DNA from: Blastopirellula marina | GTDB taxonomy: Bacteria > Planctomycetota > Planctomycetia > Pirellulales > Pirellulaceae | DNA length: 64,000 nucleotides | Direction: 5' to 3' | NCBI RefSeq assembly: GCF_002967765.1 | Contig: NZ_PUHY01000006.1 | Coordinates: forward strand, 434,001 to 498,000 | In this document: positions 54,593 to 64,000 of the stretch, one piece after another | Layout of the letters: each line of letters starts with the position of its first letter | Position numbering within the stretch: the first letter of the stretch is position 1 | The notes under the pieces: model-generated | The model's database searches: none | The model's input: the letters and a program-made list of their open reading frames with translations, nothing else | Told to the model about the DNA's origin: nothing | Program-made: the position numbers and the translations under genes

Positions 54593-55927
54593 TTAAGTTA
54601 AGCCGGTCAGTGCTCCATCGCCACAGTAATCTGGGTTACCGAATGACTTCAGCGGATAGCCCATCGCTTCGCAGATGTTCATCAGCAAGCGATTGTGAGG
54701 GACCTTCTTATAGTCGAGCGCCTGGCCCATCTTGAAGCCCAACGCATTTCCGACCAGAACAAATGGGATGTCGTTGTGAGTATGCGAGTTCCCCTTACCC
54801 AGTTCGTTGGTCCAGACGATCGTGGTGTGATCGAGCATGCTGCCGTTGGCCCCCGGCTCGGGAGTTTCGGCTAGGCGTTTCGCCAGGTAAGCCACCTGCT
54901 CACAGTACCAGGTGTTGATCTTAATCAGCTTCTCATAAGCATCTTCGTTGCTGTCAGGCTCATGAGATAGGCCATGATGCCCTTCGTCGATCCCCAGCCA
55001 CTTCATCTTCGGCTGACCAACACTGTTCGTAATTTGCAGCGAGGCAACACGATTCATGTCCGCGACGAAACCGTTGACCATCAGCTCGATCTGCATCTTG
55101 GTGATCTGCGGAATGTTGTCGTTATCCTCACGAACGTTGGGAGGCAGTTCAGGAATTGCGTGATCAAGCTCGGCTCGCTGATCCTTGGCGGCTAGTTCCG
55201 TCTGTAGTTCGAGTTCAACCTTTCGCACCATTTCCACATGCGAATCGAGAAGTTGTCGATCTTCGACACTTATCAGCTTTTCGACCTTCTTGAAGTCGTC
55301 CGTTAGGTCGTCGAGAACGCTAGCCAGCATCTCGCGGTTCTTCGCCTGGCCGTACATCTTGTCGAACATCTGATAAGGATCGTCGATTGGCGCGACTGGC
55401 TGATTAGGACCGGCGTACGACCAACGCGTCCAGGTATCCGCACGATCAGGCACCATCACGCCAAATTCCAACGAACCAAACCGAGTTTGGCTGTCGGTGT
55501 TGGCCTGTAGCTGATTCTTCAAGTATTGATCGACCGAGATCCCCATCGCCCAACCAGCTGGCGTATCGGAGCCACCTTGAACGTCGCCCGGGAACAACTC
55601 GATCCCGGTCAACAAGCAGCCCATACCTCGCATGTGCCCATCGCCGTCACCTTTGATCAAGTTACCGATGCCTTTAATCGTCATCGTTTGATCACGGAAC
55701 GGCTCGAGCGGCTTTAGGATACGTTGGAAATCGAAGTCAGCGCCAATGTTTTTCGGCCAGAAGTGATCAGGAATCACGCCGTTGGGACTGAAGATGAAGA
55801 CCAGACGCTTCTTCGGTGACGTCTCGGTCGACCAACCAAAGCTAGGCAGGCCCATCAGCAAGTTCGCCGCAGCGAGGCTGATTCCGGTCTTTTGCAAGAA
55901 CTCACGTCGTGAGAATTGGTTGCGCAT
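54593..55927 (-). CDS. DUF1552 family exported protein
   Basis: A 444-residue DUF1552 protein. The N terminus has a Tat-like pattern ([24 protein letters not shown]), so it is probably exported folded. The core ([19 protein letters not shown] near residue 34, [10 protein letters not shown], then [28 protein letters not shown] near 370) resembles the alkaline-phosphatase/sulfatase-like fold of DUF1501 relatives. The gene starts 3 nt after the DUF1592 stop, an arrangement repeated across planctomycetes and verrucomicrobia. The joint function is unknown, possibly an oxidative or hydrolytic step in polymer degradation. Confidence 0.9.
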   Translation of the reverse strand: MRNQFSRREFLQKTGISLAAANLLMGLPSFGWSTETSPKKRLVFIFSPNGVIPDHFWPKNIGADFDFQRILKPLEPFRDQTMTIKGIGNLIKGDGDGHMRGMGCLLTGIELFPGDVQGGSDTPAGWAMGISVDQYLKNQLQANTDSQTRFGSLEFGVMVPDRADTWTRWSYAGPNQPVAPIDDPYQMFDKMYGQAKNREMLASVLDDLTDDFKKVEKLISVEDRQLLDSHVEMVRKVELELQTELAAKDQRAELDHAIPELPPNVREDNDNIPQITKMQIELMVNGFVADMNRVASLQITNSVGQPKMKWLGIDEGHHGLSHEPDSNEDAYEKLIKINTWYCEQVAYLAKRLAETPEPGANGSMLDHTTIVWTNELGKGNSHTHNDIPFVLVGNALGFKMGQALDYKKVPHNRLLMNICEAMGYPLKSFGNPDYCGDGALTGLT

Positions 55928-55930
55928 GTC

Positions 55931-58297
55931 TTATCCTGCGATCTTCTCGGAGTGGGGTTCCATGGCCGAGATCACGGCGATCTCGACTAGAAGCGAGCGA
56001 ATATTAAAACCGCTTTCTTTGAACTTGCGAGTCAGTTCATCAAGCTTTTCAGGGCCGTAAGCGGCCACAGGCTGTTTTACAAAGTGCTGGAACGCGCGTG
56101 ACACAAAAGCACGATGCGCGTCGTCACTGGTTGCCAGAAAATGGGCAACTTCTTGCGCGTTGTTGAATGTAACTTCTTGGCCATCACGAGCGATGTAACC
56201 TCCACTGCTGTCGACCGGTTTCTTTTGATCCATTTCACGGAATCGTCCTACAGCATCGAAATGCTCGAGGGTGAAGCCAAGCGCATTGATTCGGGAATGG
56301 CAAACCTGGCACCCTTCGGGACTCGTTTGCAGGGCAACTCGCTCGCGGGTCGACAAATCGGGATGCAGATCGGCACTCAGCGGTGAGAACGCCGCGTTCG
56401 GTGGACGAAGCGTGCGACCTAACAGATAACGGATCAAAAAGATGCCGCGATGGATCGGCGACGAGGCATCCGTGTACGCCAGCCCGCTCATGATATACGG
56501 ATGCGTCAGCACACCGAGTCGAAGCTTCCCATCGTCGCCCGTCTTTCGCATTCGCTGCGGACCAGGACCACGCGGAAGCCTTTCTTCTTCGGTAGTTACT
56601 TCTGCCGCAATCGGCTTCCAAGACTCACCGTAGAATTCAGCCATGTGATCGGTTGAATACGACCAATTAGCGAGGAACAACTGGCGGTAATCGCTCGCAT
56701 CGCTCCAAACGATGTCATCCAGGAAGTGATCCAGCGACGTTCGCAGATCGCTCACCAACTGAGGATCAAAGCCAGGGTAGCGGGCATCATCCTTTGTGAT
56801 ATCGCCAATGTGCCCCACATTGAGCCACTCATGAAGCATTTCGCGTGTCTTACCACGAGCGCGGAAGTCATTGACCATCCGCCAAGCGGCTTCGCGAATC
56901 TGATCTTCGCTTTGTAGTTGGTTCTTTTTGACTTTTTCAAGCAACCACTTATCGGAAGGGATCGAGTCGAAGAAAGTTAGAGCCAAACGGTTGGCTGCCC
57001 GTTGCGATGGAGAATCATTTGCGTCTGTAGCCGGGTAAAGGAATCGAGGTGACTTGATTGTCATCAGTATGACACGCTTGATCGCATCGCCATCGTCAGG
57101 GCATGCCGCAACCTGCCGGTCAATGTAAAGCTCTTTCAACTCGTCTGGCAGTTGCGTCCGAAACGCTGTCTCAACGAGTTCCGTGAGAAAGTTCTTGAGA
57201 CGCTGACGATTGTCATCAGAGTCATTCTTGTGACGTCGCCGATAATCAGGCCATAACTCTTCCGTCGCTATATGACCGAATTCAATCGCGGCCGCGGTCG
57301 TAGAATCATCCCACTGACGATCGACACTGATGCCACGCTCAAATCCGTAGCTTCGGTCGTCGGGCGGCAATTTGGTCTGCAGCGAGAACGTCGGATCGAC
57401 TGCCCAAGGAATGAGATTTCTCTTCGGAATCAACTGCTCTGTTCCGTGCGGCGGAATCCAGGAAACCGAAATGCTGGCAGGCGGCTGCTCCGTCTTTCGT
57501 TTTCGTTGGATGTAATCGATCTTGAATGGGTAGGCTCGTCCGGCGGTTAATCTTACGACTTCGCGGAATTCGGTCTTGTCGCCAGACTGAACATGATTAT
57601 CGATCAGTTCGCGTCCCATTTTGCCAAAGTCCATCGTGAACGAAACGGTGCTACGAACAATGATTTCGTAGTCGCCTGTTTCCTCGGCGAGAATGCTGCC
57701 GGTCCAATGAATAAAGAAATCCTCTTTGTCGATGCCTTCACCGGGACTTTCTTTACCGAAGTCGAAATCGATCGTGGAATCGACGCGTTCGATCTTCTTG
57801 TTCTCATTCTTCCAACGCGAACCGGTGAAGTAGATCCCTTTGACGCCTCGTTCATCGGTGTAAGCTGTATTGCCATGGAAATGGCCATAGAGATCGGCCA
57901 AACTTTGACGAAGCTGATTTCCGGTTAACCGTGCCAGGGTAATCTGGGGAGGACGATTTCGAATCCGTGCCGCTTCGCTATAAAAGGCGTGATGCATGTA
58001 CGCCGCGACCGCCTCGGCTTCCTCACCAATACAAGCCTCTTCATCGCCCTCGGGCATCGTCTTAGTAATTTGACCGGCCAACTCGCCCAAGCTGGAATCG
58101 CCCACCAAAGGCGTCTCATATGCTCCGGCAACGCCTTCTCCTTGGGCACCATGACAATCGATACAAAGGTTTTTGTAGATTACCCTACCCCTCTCGCGCA
58201 GAGCGTCCTCGTCTGCACTAGCCGTCTCAGCGCATGCGGCTACGACTAATAGTACAAGCGAAGATAGCAATCGATTTGAGTGCAGGAAGGCATTCAT
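55931..58297 (-). CDS. Planctomycete cytochrome / DUF1592-type protein
   Basis: A 788-residue exported multi-domain protein. In order: signal peptide, a heme-c domain with NLCIDCHGAQGEG near residue 47, a DUF1587-like segment (LTGNQLRQSLADLYG), a PA14-like beta module (WTGSILAEETGDYEI, about residues 200-300), then DUF1595/1592/1588/1585 regions including LPRGPGPQRMRKTG, SPEGCQVCHSRINALGFTLEHFD near 680, and the C-terminal helical DUF1585. The CxVCHSRINxLGF element is a second cysteine pair. I chose the ATG at 58297, since the frame's first codon is TTG. It is 3 nt upstream of the DUF1552 gene and co-transcribed. Confidence 0.92.
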   Translation of the reverse strand: MNAFLHSNRLLSSLVLLVVAACAETASADEDALRERGRVIYKNLCIDCHGAQGEGVAGAYETPLVGDSSLGELAGQITKTMPEGDEEACIGEEAEAVAAYMHHAFYSEAARIRNRPPQITLARLTGNQLRQSLADLYGHFHGNTAYTDERGVKGIYFTGSRWKNENKKIERVDSTIDFDFGKESPGEGIDKEDFFIHWTGSILAEETGDYEIIVRSTVSFTMDFGKMGRELIDNHVQSGDKTEFREVVRLTAGRAYPFKIDYIQRKRKTEQPPASISVSWIPPHGTEQLIPKRNLIPWAVDPTFSLQTKLPPDDRSYGFERGISVDRQWDDSTTAAAIEFGHIATEELWPDYRRRHKNDSDDNRQRLKNFLTELVETAFRTQLPDELKELYIDRQVAACPDDGDAIKRVILMTIKSPRFLYPATDANDSPSQRAANRLALTFFDSIPSDKWLLEKVKKNQLQSEDQIREAAWRMVNDFRARGKTREMLHEWLNVGHIGDITKDDARYPGFDPQLVSDLRTSLDHFLDDIVWSDASDYRQLFLANWSYSTDHMAEFYGESWKPIAAEVTTEEERLPRGPGPQRMRKTGDDGKLRLGVLTHPYIMSGLAYTDASSPIHRGIFLIRYLLGRTLRPPNAAFSPLSADLHPDLSTRERVALQTSPEGCQVCHSRINALGFTLEHFDAVGRFREMDQKKPVDSSGGYIARDGQEVTFNNAQEVAHFLATSDDAHRAFVSRAFQHFVKQPVAAYGPEKLDELTRKFKESGFNIRSLLVEIAVISAMEPHSEKIAG

Positions 58298-58303
58298 AGG
58301 CAA

Positions 58304-58666
58304 TCGCGCGGGAAGGCATGCTTAGGCATCTCGACATCAATGATATTTGTGGACAAACATCACGGCGCCGGAAGCGAGGCAGGTGTGGGTGGGAATGCAG
58401 GCGGGGAGGTTTCTTCAGCCCTAGCGAGCGGAGCTTCATACTACATCGACCGCTCTCGCTGCTAGTTTTTCCTGAAATCCGACTGGCCGCCTTAACTCGC
58501 GTCTTTCGAAGCAGACGTTACCAAAGGATTATTTTCAGGCTTTCCTCCATTTTACACGAGCAACCAGCATGAAGTCCAATAGGAAACCCGTTAGGAGCAC
58601 CTAACTTGCGGCGAAACACCACCCAATCCAACGGGTGGAATGGTCGCATCTTGGAAGCGAAGATAG
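58304..58666. other. Intergenic region between sulfatase and cytochrome genes
   Basis: About 360 bases with no gene. It should contain the promoter of the DUF1592 gene. A short hairpin (CCACCC/GGGTGG at 58619-58638) lies 29 nt after the sulfatase stop without a T-run, so it is at best a weak terminator. I see nothing else. Confidence 0.5.
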
Positions 58667-60139
58667 CTACTTCTTACCCTTCTTCTGCCCAGACGGACTG
58701 CCCTCGGGGGCCGGAGCATAATCAGGATGAGGCTGGCTGGGGACGATTGCCCCGACATGCTTGTGCCAATCGAGAAGTTCGCTCAGCAGTTCGTCCCGCT
58801 TTTGAGGGTGTGAAGCAGCCAGGTCGTGACGTTCGCCAATGTCGTCTCGCAGATTGTAAAGTTCGACGGCTCCGTTCCCAGGTAGCTTCGCTTTGCCCCC
58901 ATCAAGGACCCACTCTTCATGAAAGAGATGTAACTTCCAGTGATCCCGATTGATAACGGTAACCGGACGCGAACGGAACCCAGTGCGAACATCCAACTCT
59001 CGCCCACGAATCACCGGTGTGTTCAGATAGCCTGGGAAGTGCCAAAAGATCGCAGAGCGTTTTAACGAACCTTCATCGGTCAGCAGCGGAAGTAAACTCT
59101 CGCCGTCGAGCACCTTACCCTCTGGCACAGGAATCCCCGCAGCAGCGAGCATCGTAGGGTAAAGATCGAGCTGAATCACCGGAACATCACAAACGCTACC
59201 TGGCTTAACCTTGCCGGGCCATCTGATGATCATCGGCTCACGAATTCCCCCTTCGTAGTAGCCACCTTTGTTACCGCGAAGTGGCTCCTGCGGAGATTGG
59301 GGCGTTGCGCCGTTATCGCTGGTGAAGATCACAATCGTTTTTTCGGTAAGCTCCAACTCGTCTAGTTTCTTGAGCAATCGTCCGACACTTTCGTCCAGAT
59401 CATAGGTACACGCGGCGTACATGTTGCCTTTGTGATACTTGCCCTTCTCTTTCTGCTTAAACTTCTCCAATGAGCTTGGCTGGCCTTGAAGCGGGGTGTG
59501 TATTGCGTGATGCGGTAGGTAGCAGAAGAAGGGACGATCCTTATTCTTTTCAATAAACGCACATGCTTTGTCGGTTAGGGTGAAGACACCTTTGGGATCT
59601 TCCGGTGGACCTTTCTTATTCGTCTCGGTCCCTTCAGTAAGCTCGCCGTTGCCAAAGGAATCGTAGGAATCGTCAAAGCCTTGTTCGGTTGGGTCAGCGC
59701 CATCCTTGCCAGAGAGATGCCACTTTCCAAAGTGCCCCGTGGCGTAGCCGGCAGATTTTAGAGCCTCAGCCACGGTAAAATTATCGGAACTCAGCCCATC
59801 GCTGTTAGGAACGGGAACGAGCCGCATTTCATTCTTCGGTCCTCTTTCAGTGCTCCATACGGCGTACAAATGGTGTCGTGGCGTGTATTGCCCTGACATC
59901 AAACATGCCCGGCTCGGTGCACAGTTCCCAGCACATGCGTACGCCGCCGAGAAAACCATTCCTTCCTTGGCAAAACGATCGAGGACTGGAGTCTCGTAGA
60001 AGTCGCTCCCCTGATAACCGACATCTTTCCAGCCGAGATCGTCCGCATAAATCAGGACGAAGTTGGGGCGATCATCTGCTGCCACATGCGAAATAGCAAA
60101 TAGAGCACACAGAACTGAGAGGACAGCAGGACGAAACAT
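58667..60139 (-). CDS. Secreted type I sulfatase
   Basis: A 490-residue exported sulfatase. A signal peptide (MFRPAVLSVLCALFAISHVAA) is followed by DRPNFVLIYADDLGW with metal-binding Asp. The catalytic CAPSRACLMSG near residue 82 is a canonical formylglycine motif, and TSDNGATPQSP near 300 supplies the further metal site. The C terminus is short with a basic GKK tail. I chose the ATG at 60139 for the signal peptide; an ATG at 60172 is possible. It lies 85 nt after the EF-hand esterase on the same strand, so the two may act together on sulfated, esterified polysaccharide. Confidence 0.92.
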   Translation of the reverse strand: MFRPAVLSVLCALFAISHVAADDRPNFVLIYADDLGWKDVGYQGSDFYETPVLDRFAKEGMVFSAAYACAGNCAPSRACLMSGQYTPRHHLYAVWSTERGPKNEMRLVPVPNSDGLSSDNFTVAEALKSAGYATGHFGKWHLSGKDGADPTEQGFDDSYDSFGNGELTEGTETNKKGPPEDPKGVFTLTDKACAFIEKNKDRPFFCYLPHHAIHTPLQGQPSSLEKFKQKEKGKYHKGNMYAACTYDLDESVGRLLKKLDELELTEKTIVIFTSDNGATPQSPQEPLRGNKGGYYEGGIREPMIIRWPGKVKPGSVCDVPVIQLDLYPTMLAAAGIPVPEGKVLDGESLLPLLTDEGSLKRSAIFWHFPGYLNTPVIRGRELDVRTGFRSRPVTVINRDHWKLHLFHEEWVLDGGKAKLPGNGAVELYNLRDDIGERHDLAASHPQKRDELLSELLDWHKHVGAIVPSQPHPDYAPAPEGSPSGQKKGKK

Positions 60140-60224
60140 ATACAGTACCAACGAAAAAGGCCGACGAACCATAAGATTCTGTCGGCCCATTGTAGTCGAA
60201 GTGCTGTACGATCGCACGTAAGAA

Positions 60225-61403
60225 TTAATCTTGCTCCCCGCGGTTGGGGCTACCTTGCTGGCGATTTCGCTGCGGTCGCTGAGCCGATTGAATAGGCTCG
60301 GAGCTAACTTTGACATCCTTGCCTAGTAAGATCTTATCGAGAAAGTCGCGGACCCGATCGTTCACTTCCGCCCCCGCAAAGCCATGCCCTGCCCCTTCGA
60401 CCGGAACGAACGTTGAGTCGACACCTGCCTTCTTCAAAGCCGCATGGAAATCAACCGACTGCTGGAATGGAACGGTTCCGTCTTTGGTGCCGTGTAAGAT
60501 CAAGAACGGAGCGTCCCCTGCGGAAACATACGATTGAGGCGAGGCCGATTTCGCAACTTCGGGAACTTCCTTCACCGCCCCACCGAGAAGCTTACTCTCG
60601 GGCGAGTCGGCGGAGTTGTGACGCTCGAAGCCGGGAGGATCTCCCATGGTCGCCATGTTTGCAGGACCGAAGAAGTCGACAACGCCAGCGACCTTTAGGT
60701 CCTCATCCCTGTGTGGTCCCAATTTACCGTCAATTTCTTTGGCATCCGCCGACACACCAAGCATAGCCACCAGGTGCCCACCGGCCGAACTTCCCCAGAC
60801 GACAATTCTTTCAGGGTCCCAGTTATACTTCTCAGCGTTTGCCTTCACCCATCGCAGGCCAGCTTGGCAGTCGTGAATTTGGGTTGGCCAACTGGCGACA
60901 TCTGTCAATCGATAACCAATCGAAACGGCAGCAAATTCTCCGCTACGAACTAAGGGAATCGCCCTGGTCAAGTAAGGACCATGCGTGCCTCCCTGCCATC
61001 CACCGCCGTGAATTAGCACGATCACAGGTAACGGTTCGTCCGAAGCACGCTTCTCGGGCAACGCGATATCTAACTTCTGACGATTGATCTTAGGATCGGC
61101 GTAAGGAATATTGCGAGTGATTTTTACGCCATCGACCATTCCGTCATCCTGATTACCGCGTTGTCGTTGCATGGCTGCCCGGCGACGTTCAAATGTCTCG
61201 AATTCCTGTTTGGTCACGCTTCCGTCCGAATCGGCATCGAGGCGTTCAAACAGACGCTGGGCAGCAACGGGCAGTTCGTCCTTTTCAATCTTGCCATCAT
61301 TGTTCCGATCGAAGCGATCGAACGATGGTCCCTGTTGGGCGAACGCCGAGGTTGCCAGAAGAAGGCAACCAACAAGAGAGAAATTCCGCGCGTAGCGATT
61401 CAT
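60225..61403 (-). CDS. Secreted EF-hand / alpha-beta hydrolase esterase
   Basis: A 392-residue exported protein. After the signal peptide (to about residue 22) two EF-hand calcium loops are visible (DRNNDGKIEKDE near 33-44, DADSDGSVTKQE near 56-67). From residue 95 an esterase of the BD-FAE/carboxylesterase type follows: oxyanion IHGGGW near 131, nucleophile GSSAGGH near 200, acid near HGTKDGTVPF, and GAGHGF with the catalytic His. The C-terminal tail is Gln/Arg-rich. The likely role is deacetylation or cleavage of ester groups on extracellular polymers. Confidence 0.9.
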   Translation of the reverse strand: MNRYARNFSLVGCLLLATSAFAQQGPSFDRFDRNNDGKIEKDELPVAAQRLFERLDADSDGSVTKQEFETFERRRAAMQRQRGNQDDGMVDGVKITRNIPYADPKINRQKLDIALPEKRASDEPLPVIVLIHGGGWQGGTHGPYLTRAIPLVRSGEFAAVSIGYRLTDVASWPTQIHDCQAGLRWVKANAEKYNWDPERIVVWGSSAGGHLVAMLGVSADAKEIDGKLGPHRDEDLKVAGVVDFFGPANMATMGDPPGFERHNSADSPESKLLGGAVKEVPEVAKSASPQSYVSAGDAPFLILHGTKDGTVPFQQSVDFHAALKKAGVDSTFVPVEGAGHGFAGAEVNDRVRDFLDKILLGKDVKVSSEPIQSAQRPQRNRQQGSPNRGEQD

Positions 61404-61538
61404 GATCAGACCCCTGTGGCAGATGCGACGAGATTAGATAGCGATTGGGAGAGGTTCCAGTTAGAAACCCCATAAATTCGCCAGGGTATCGCACTAATTC
61501 GCTAGACAATCTCTTCGAGGTCAACAGGGACCAACGAA

Positions 61539-61799
61539 TTAATGGCTTTGCGAGGTTGTTTCGACCACCGCATCGGTGCAATCGGTCGGCTCTTGGCAGC
61601 GTTCTTTCTCAGGGATTCGGCTGCAGGAAGGGGACGGATTCGAACAGGCGTCACAGATTGGATTGCCCACCGAATCTTTGAAGTTGTTCAGTCCTCCGCA
61701 GCTACCCTTGATTCGCCGATTACTGATGATCACGCCAATCGCCATGCCGGTCAGGGCGACGGCAAAGACACCGACGGTGATAAGCATAATGGTGAGCAT
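61539..61799 (-). CDS. nqrM: Na+-NQR maturation factor NqrM
   Basis: An 86-residue single-pass membrane protein with the DUF539/NqrM hallmark IKGSCGGLNN after the helix (residues 5-26), and further cysteines (ICDACSNPSPSC). NqrM is needed to deliver iron to the membrane site between NqrD and NqrE in the sodium-pumping NADH:quinone reductase. The order nqrF, apbE, nqrM matches the end of typical nqr operons. It begins 15 nt after apbE. Confidence 0.9.
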   Translation of the reverse strand: MLTIMLITVGVFAVALTGMAIGVIISNRRIKGSCGGLNNFKDSVGNPICDACSNPSPSCSRIPEKERCQEPTDCTDAVVETTSQSH

Positions 61800-61814
61800 G
61801 GGGAGTGATCCTCG

Positions 61815-62843
61815 TTAATCCAGTTGATACTGCTGCCAAGCAGTGGTTGATTTCGACTCGACCTTTCCATCATCCTTGCGAATCTGGAAGAAGGCCGCCA
61901 GCTTCTGTTGCTCTGCTAAATTATATCCCGCATCCGGGCCTAAGACCAAGAAAGCAGTGGCCCAGCCGTCGGCCATTTCGCAACGATCATGAAGCACGCT
62001 GACAGAGGCCAGACTATGTTCGACCGGCCTCCCCGTCAGAGGATTGATCGTGTGCGAATATCGCTTGCCGTCATGCATAAAGAAGTTGCGATAGTCGCCT
62101 GAGGTCGCTAAGGCCTTGTCATGCAAGCCGACGATCTCGTCAAAGTCGCCTGCCTTTTCGGTGGGAAGCTCGATGCCAATCTGCCACGGCTCACCATCTG
62201 GCTTGAGCCCGGTTGCTCGGACTTCGCCGCCGATCTCGACCATAAAGTCGGTCAGGCCACGATCCTTCAGCAATTGAAAAACAACATCAACTCCATATCC
62301 CTTGGCGATTGCTGACAAGTCGACGTAAACGCCGTCTTGCTCCTTTTGAACGGCCAGCAATTCGTAGTGAGTTTGGACTTGCTGATAGCCGACCAGCTTT
62401 TTCGCGTTCGCGATTTCTTGATCAGTTGGGAAGTTCTTACGCTCCTTGTCGGGACCGAACTTCCACAGATTCACCACCGGTCCGACCGTCACGTCAAACG
62501 CACCTTTGGTGAGATCACTAATCTGACGGGCGTCATCGATGACGGTCAGCAGTTCGCTGGAGACCGGCACCCACTTGTCGGAGGCGGCCTGATTGAAACG
62601 AGAAAGCTCGGACTGTGGGTCGTAGGTTGACATTTGCCGGTTGACCTCGGCCAGCAACGAGTCAACTTCGGCCTGAAGATTCTGCAGTTGGTTGGGCAAC
62701 TCGCGTTTGGTTACCGCACGAATGTTGTACGTGGTCCCCATGGTCTCGCCGCGAATCGTATCGATGGCGGGCGTGGCCGGGGGGTTCTGGCAACCAAGGA
62801 AAACGGCCAGCCACAAAAGGCTGGCCGCGGTGATCATTCGCAT
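61815..62843 (-). CDS. apbE: FAD:protein FMN transferase ApbE
   Basis: A 342-residue lipoprotein flavin transferase that attaches FMN covalently to NqrB and NqrC. A lipoprotein signal with VFLGC precedes the ApbE domain: GETMGTTYNIR, then KGAFDVTVGPVVNLW, LSAIAKGYGVDVVF, and the metal/flavin site HTINPLTGRP near residue 250. I chose the ATG at 62843 (an ATG two codons later is possible); the frame upstream reaches into nqrF. It is 37 nt after nqrF and just before nqrM. Confidence 0.93.
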   Translation of the reverse strand: MRMITAASLLWLAVFLGCQNPPATPAIDTIRGETMGTTYNIRAVTKRELPNQLQNLQAEVDSLLAEVNRQMSTYDPQSELSRFNQAASDKWVPVSSELLTVIDDARQISDLTKGAFDVTVGPVVNLWKFGPDKERKNFPTDQEIANAKKLVGYQQVQTHYELLAVQKEQDGVYVDLSAIAKGYGVDVVFQLLKDRGLTDFMVEIGGEVRATGLKPDGEPWQIGIELPTEKAGDFDEIVGLHDKALATSGDYRNFFMHDGKRYSHTINPLTGRPVEHSLASVSVLHDRCEMADGWATAFLVLGPDAGYNLAEQQKLAAFFQIRKDDGKVESKSTTAWQQYQLD

Positions 62844-62880
62844 GATACTTTTGCGAGCCGAGTTCGCTCGCTGAAGGGGC

Positions 62881-64000
62881 TTAGCCACCAAAGTCGTCGA
62901 AGCGGATATTCTCAGGTTCGACACCCAAGTCGTCCAGCATTTTGAAGACCGCCTGGTTCATCATCGGCGGACCACACATGTAGTATTCGATGTCCTCTGG
63001 AGCAGGATGATTCTTCAGGTAGTTTTCCAACAAAACCTGGTGAATGAATCCTTGATAACCGGTCCAGTTATCTTCCGGCAGCGGATCGGACAAAGCAATG
63101 TTCATCTTGAAGTTCGGGAACTCTTTCTCGATGGCTTCAAACTCGTCGAGGTAGAACAATTCGCGAACACTACGGCCACCATACCAGTAACTGACCTTGC
63201 GATTCGTCTTACGCTGCTTGAACAACTCGAAGATATGGCTTCGCAGAGGAGCCATACCAGCACCACCACCGATGTACACCATTTCGGCATCGCTATCGTT
63301 GATGAAGAACTCACCATAAGGCCCACTAATGGTCACCTTGTCGCCCGGCTTGCAATTGAAGATGTAGCTAGACACTTTCCCTGGAGGCGTACCTTCGGGG
63401 GCGCGTGGCGGAGGCGAAGCAATACGGACATTGAGCATGATGATGCCCTTTTCGCCCGGGTAGTTGGCCATCGAGTAAGCACGAATCACAGGCTCGTCTA
63501 CCTTGCTGACATAACGCCACAAGTTGAACTTATCCCAGTCTTCGTGGTATTCCTCTTCAATGTCGAAGTCTTTGTACGAAATCTCGTGCGGAGGAACTTC
63601 GATCTGGATGTAACCACCCGCCTTGAAGTTCACCGCTTCCCCTTCGGGAATCTTCAGTTTGAACTCTTTGATGAACGTCGCGACGTTGCGGTTCGAGATG
63701 ACCTCGCATTCCCACTTCTTCGTTTCCAAGGCTTCGTGCGGGACTTCAATTTCCATGTCCTGCTTTACAGCCACCTGACAGGAAAGTCGATAGCCTTCAC
63801 GCGCCTGACGCTTGTTGATGTGCGATCGCTCGGTCGGCAAGATATCGCCACCGCCGCTCTTCACACGGACGATGCACTGAGCACAAGTACCACCGCCACC
63901 ACAAGCGGAAGAAACAAACACCCCTTGATCGGCCAGGGCGTTGAGCAGTTTGCCGCCTGCGGGCACGTCGATGTCCTTGGAATGCTCGTTGATGTCGATG
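62881..64000 (-). CDS. nqrF: Na+-NQR subunit F (5' part outside window)
   Basis: At least 372 residues of NqrF, the NADH-oxidising subunit of the sodium-pumping NADH:quinone reductase. The gene runs off the right edge, so its N-terminal membrane helix is not visible. The 2Fe-2S domain has [12 protein letters not shown] and LSCQVAV. The FAD site has RAYSMANYP, and the NADH site has [12 protein letters not shown], then YMCGPPMM and the C-terminal FDDFGG. It precedes apbE and nqrM in the same direction. Confidence 0.95.
   Translation of the reverse strand, partial: IDINEHSKDIDVPAGGKLLNALADQGVFVSSACGGGGTCAQCIVRVKSGGGDILPTERSHINKRQAREGYRLSCQVAVKQDMEIEVPHEALETKKWECEVISNRNVATFIKEFKLKIPEGEAVNFKAGGYIQIEVPPHEISYKDFDIEEEYHEDWDKFNLWRYVSKVDEPVIRAYSMANYPGEKGIIMLNVRIASPPPRAPEGTPPGKVSSYIFNCKPGDKVTISGPYGEFFINDSDAEMVYIGGGAGMAPLRSHIFELFKQRKTNRKVSYWYGGRSVRELFYLDEFEAIEKEFPNFKMNIALSDPLPEDNWTGYQGFIHQVLLENYLKNHPAPEDIEYYMCGPPMMNQAVFKMLDDLGVEPENIRFDDFGG

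Noticed and set aside
1-64000. CRISPR, tRNA, insertion sequence or prophage
   Set aside because: No regularly spaced repeats, cloverleaf-like sequence, transposase or phage structural gene was seen; the contractile parts belong to T6SS, not to a phage, given ClpV, TssK and TssL.

Overview
The window looks like chromosomal DNA of a marine-type planctomycete, most likely family Pirellulaceae (Blastopirellula/Bremerella/Rhodopirellula-like). The evidence is the gene complement: a DUF1559 prepilin-type protein, a DUF1552/DUF1592 pair with a cytochrome domain, a DUF1570 protein, secreted sulfatases, an M50/HlyD fusion, an Nqr operon end, and an N-terminal NPFQSP motif. The genus assignment is inference. 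I saw no rRNA, tRNA, CRISPR array, insertion sequence, phage or integration site.

Layout. (1) 145-5321: three co-directional export-type genes, namely a membrane fusion protein with tandem GAF domains, a periplasmic HlyD-type adaptor, and an M50 zinc-peptidase/HlyD fusion. (2) 5595-17719: first type VI secretion (T6SS) block, transcribed leftward as tssA, tssB, tssC1, terminator, tssC2, tagJ, tssE, tssF, tssG, tssH, terminator. (3) 17920-18960: a FliA/WhiG-type sigma factor and a small upstream partner. (4) 19415-21736: a TolC-family lipoprotein behind a structured leader. (5) 21823-27521: sulfatase, methyltransferase, DUF1570 protein and a diheme-type cytochrome protein. (6) 27557-34633: second T6SS block, tssK, tssL, a minimal tssM, a small lipoprotein and two paralogous single-pass proteins. 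(7) 34997-39331: a C39 peptidase / RimK-like ligase / GCS2-like ligase / N-formylglutamate amidohydrolase operon that looks like a peptide-metabolite system. (8) 39503-45447: ankyrin protein, membrane protein, divergent prepilin peptidase homologue, queD, mogA, and a PadR regulator with two membrane partners. (9) 45574-54475: a very large probable PPi-type PEP carboxykinase, an IlvD/Edd dehydratase, Hsp20, a zinc-ribbon protein, a DUF1559 protein and a lipoprotein. (10) 54593-61403: DUF1552, DUF1592-type cytochrome, sulfatase, EF-hand esterase. (11) 61539-64000: nqrM, apbE and truncated nqrF.

The most interesting system is the T6SS. It has the sheath, baseplate, ClpV and a membrane complex, but it is split by about 12 kb. 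Its TssM lacks both the Walker A P-loop and the large periplasmic domain. No tssJ, hcp, vgrG or PAAR gene is in the window. The sigma factor beside it and a sigma-28-like promoter sequence before tssB suggest dedicated transcription. Starts were adjusted by hand where a better start codon, ribosome binding site or signal peptide was visible.
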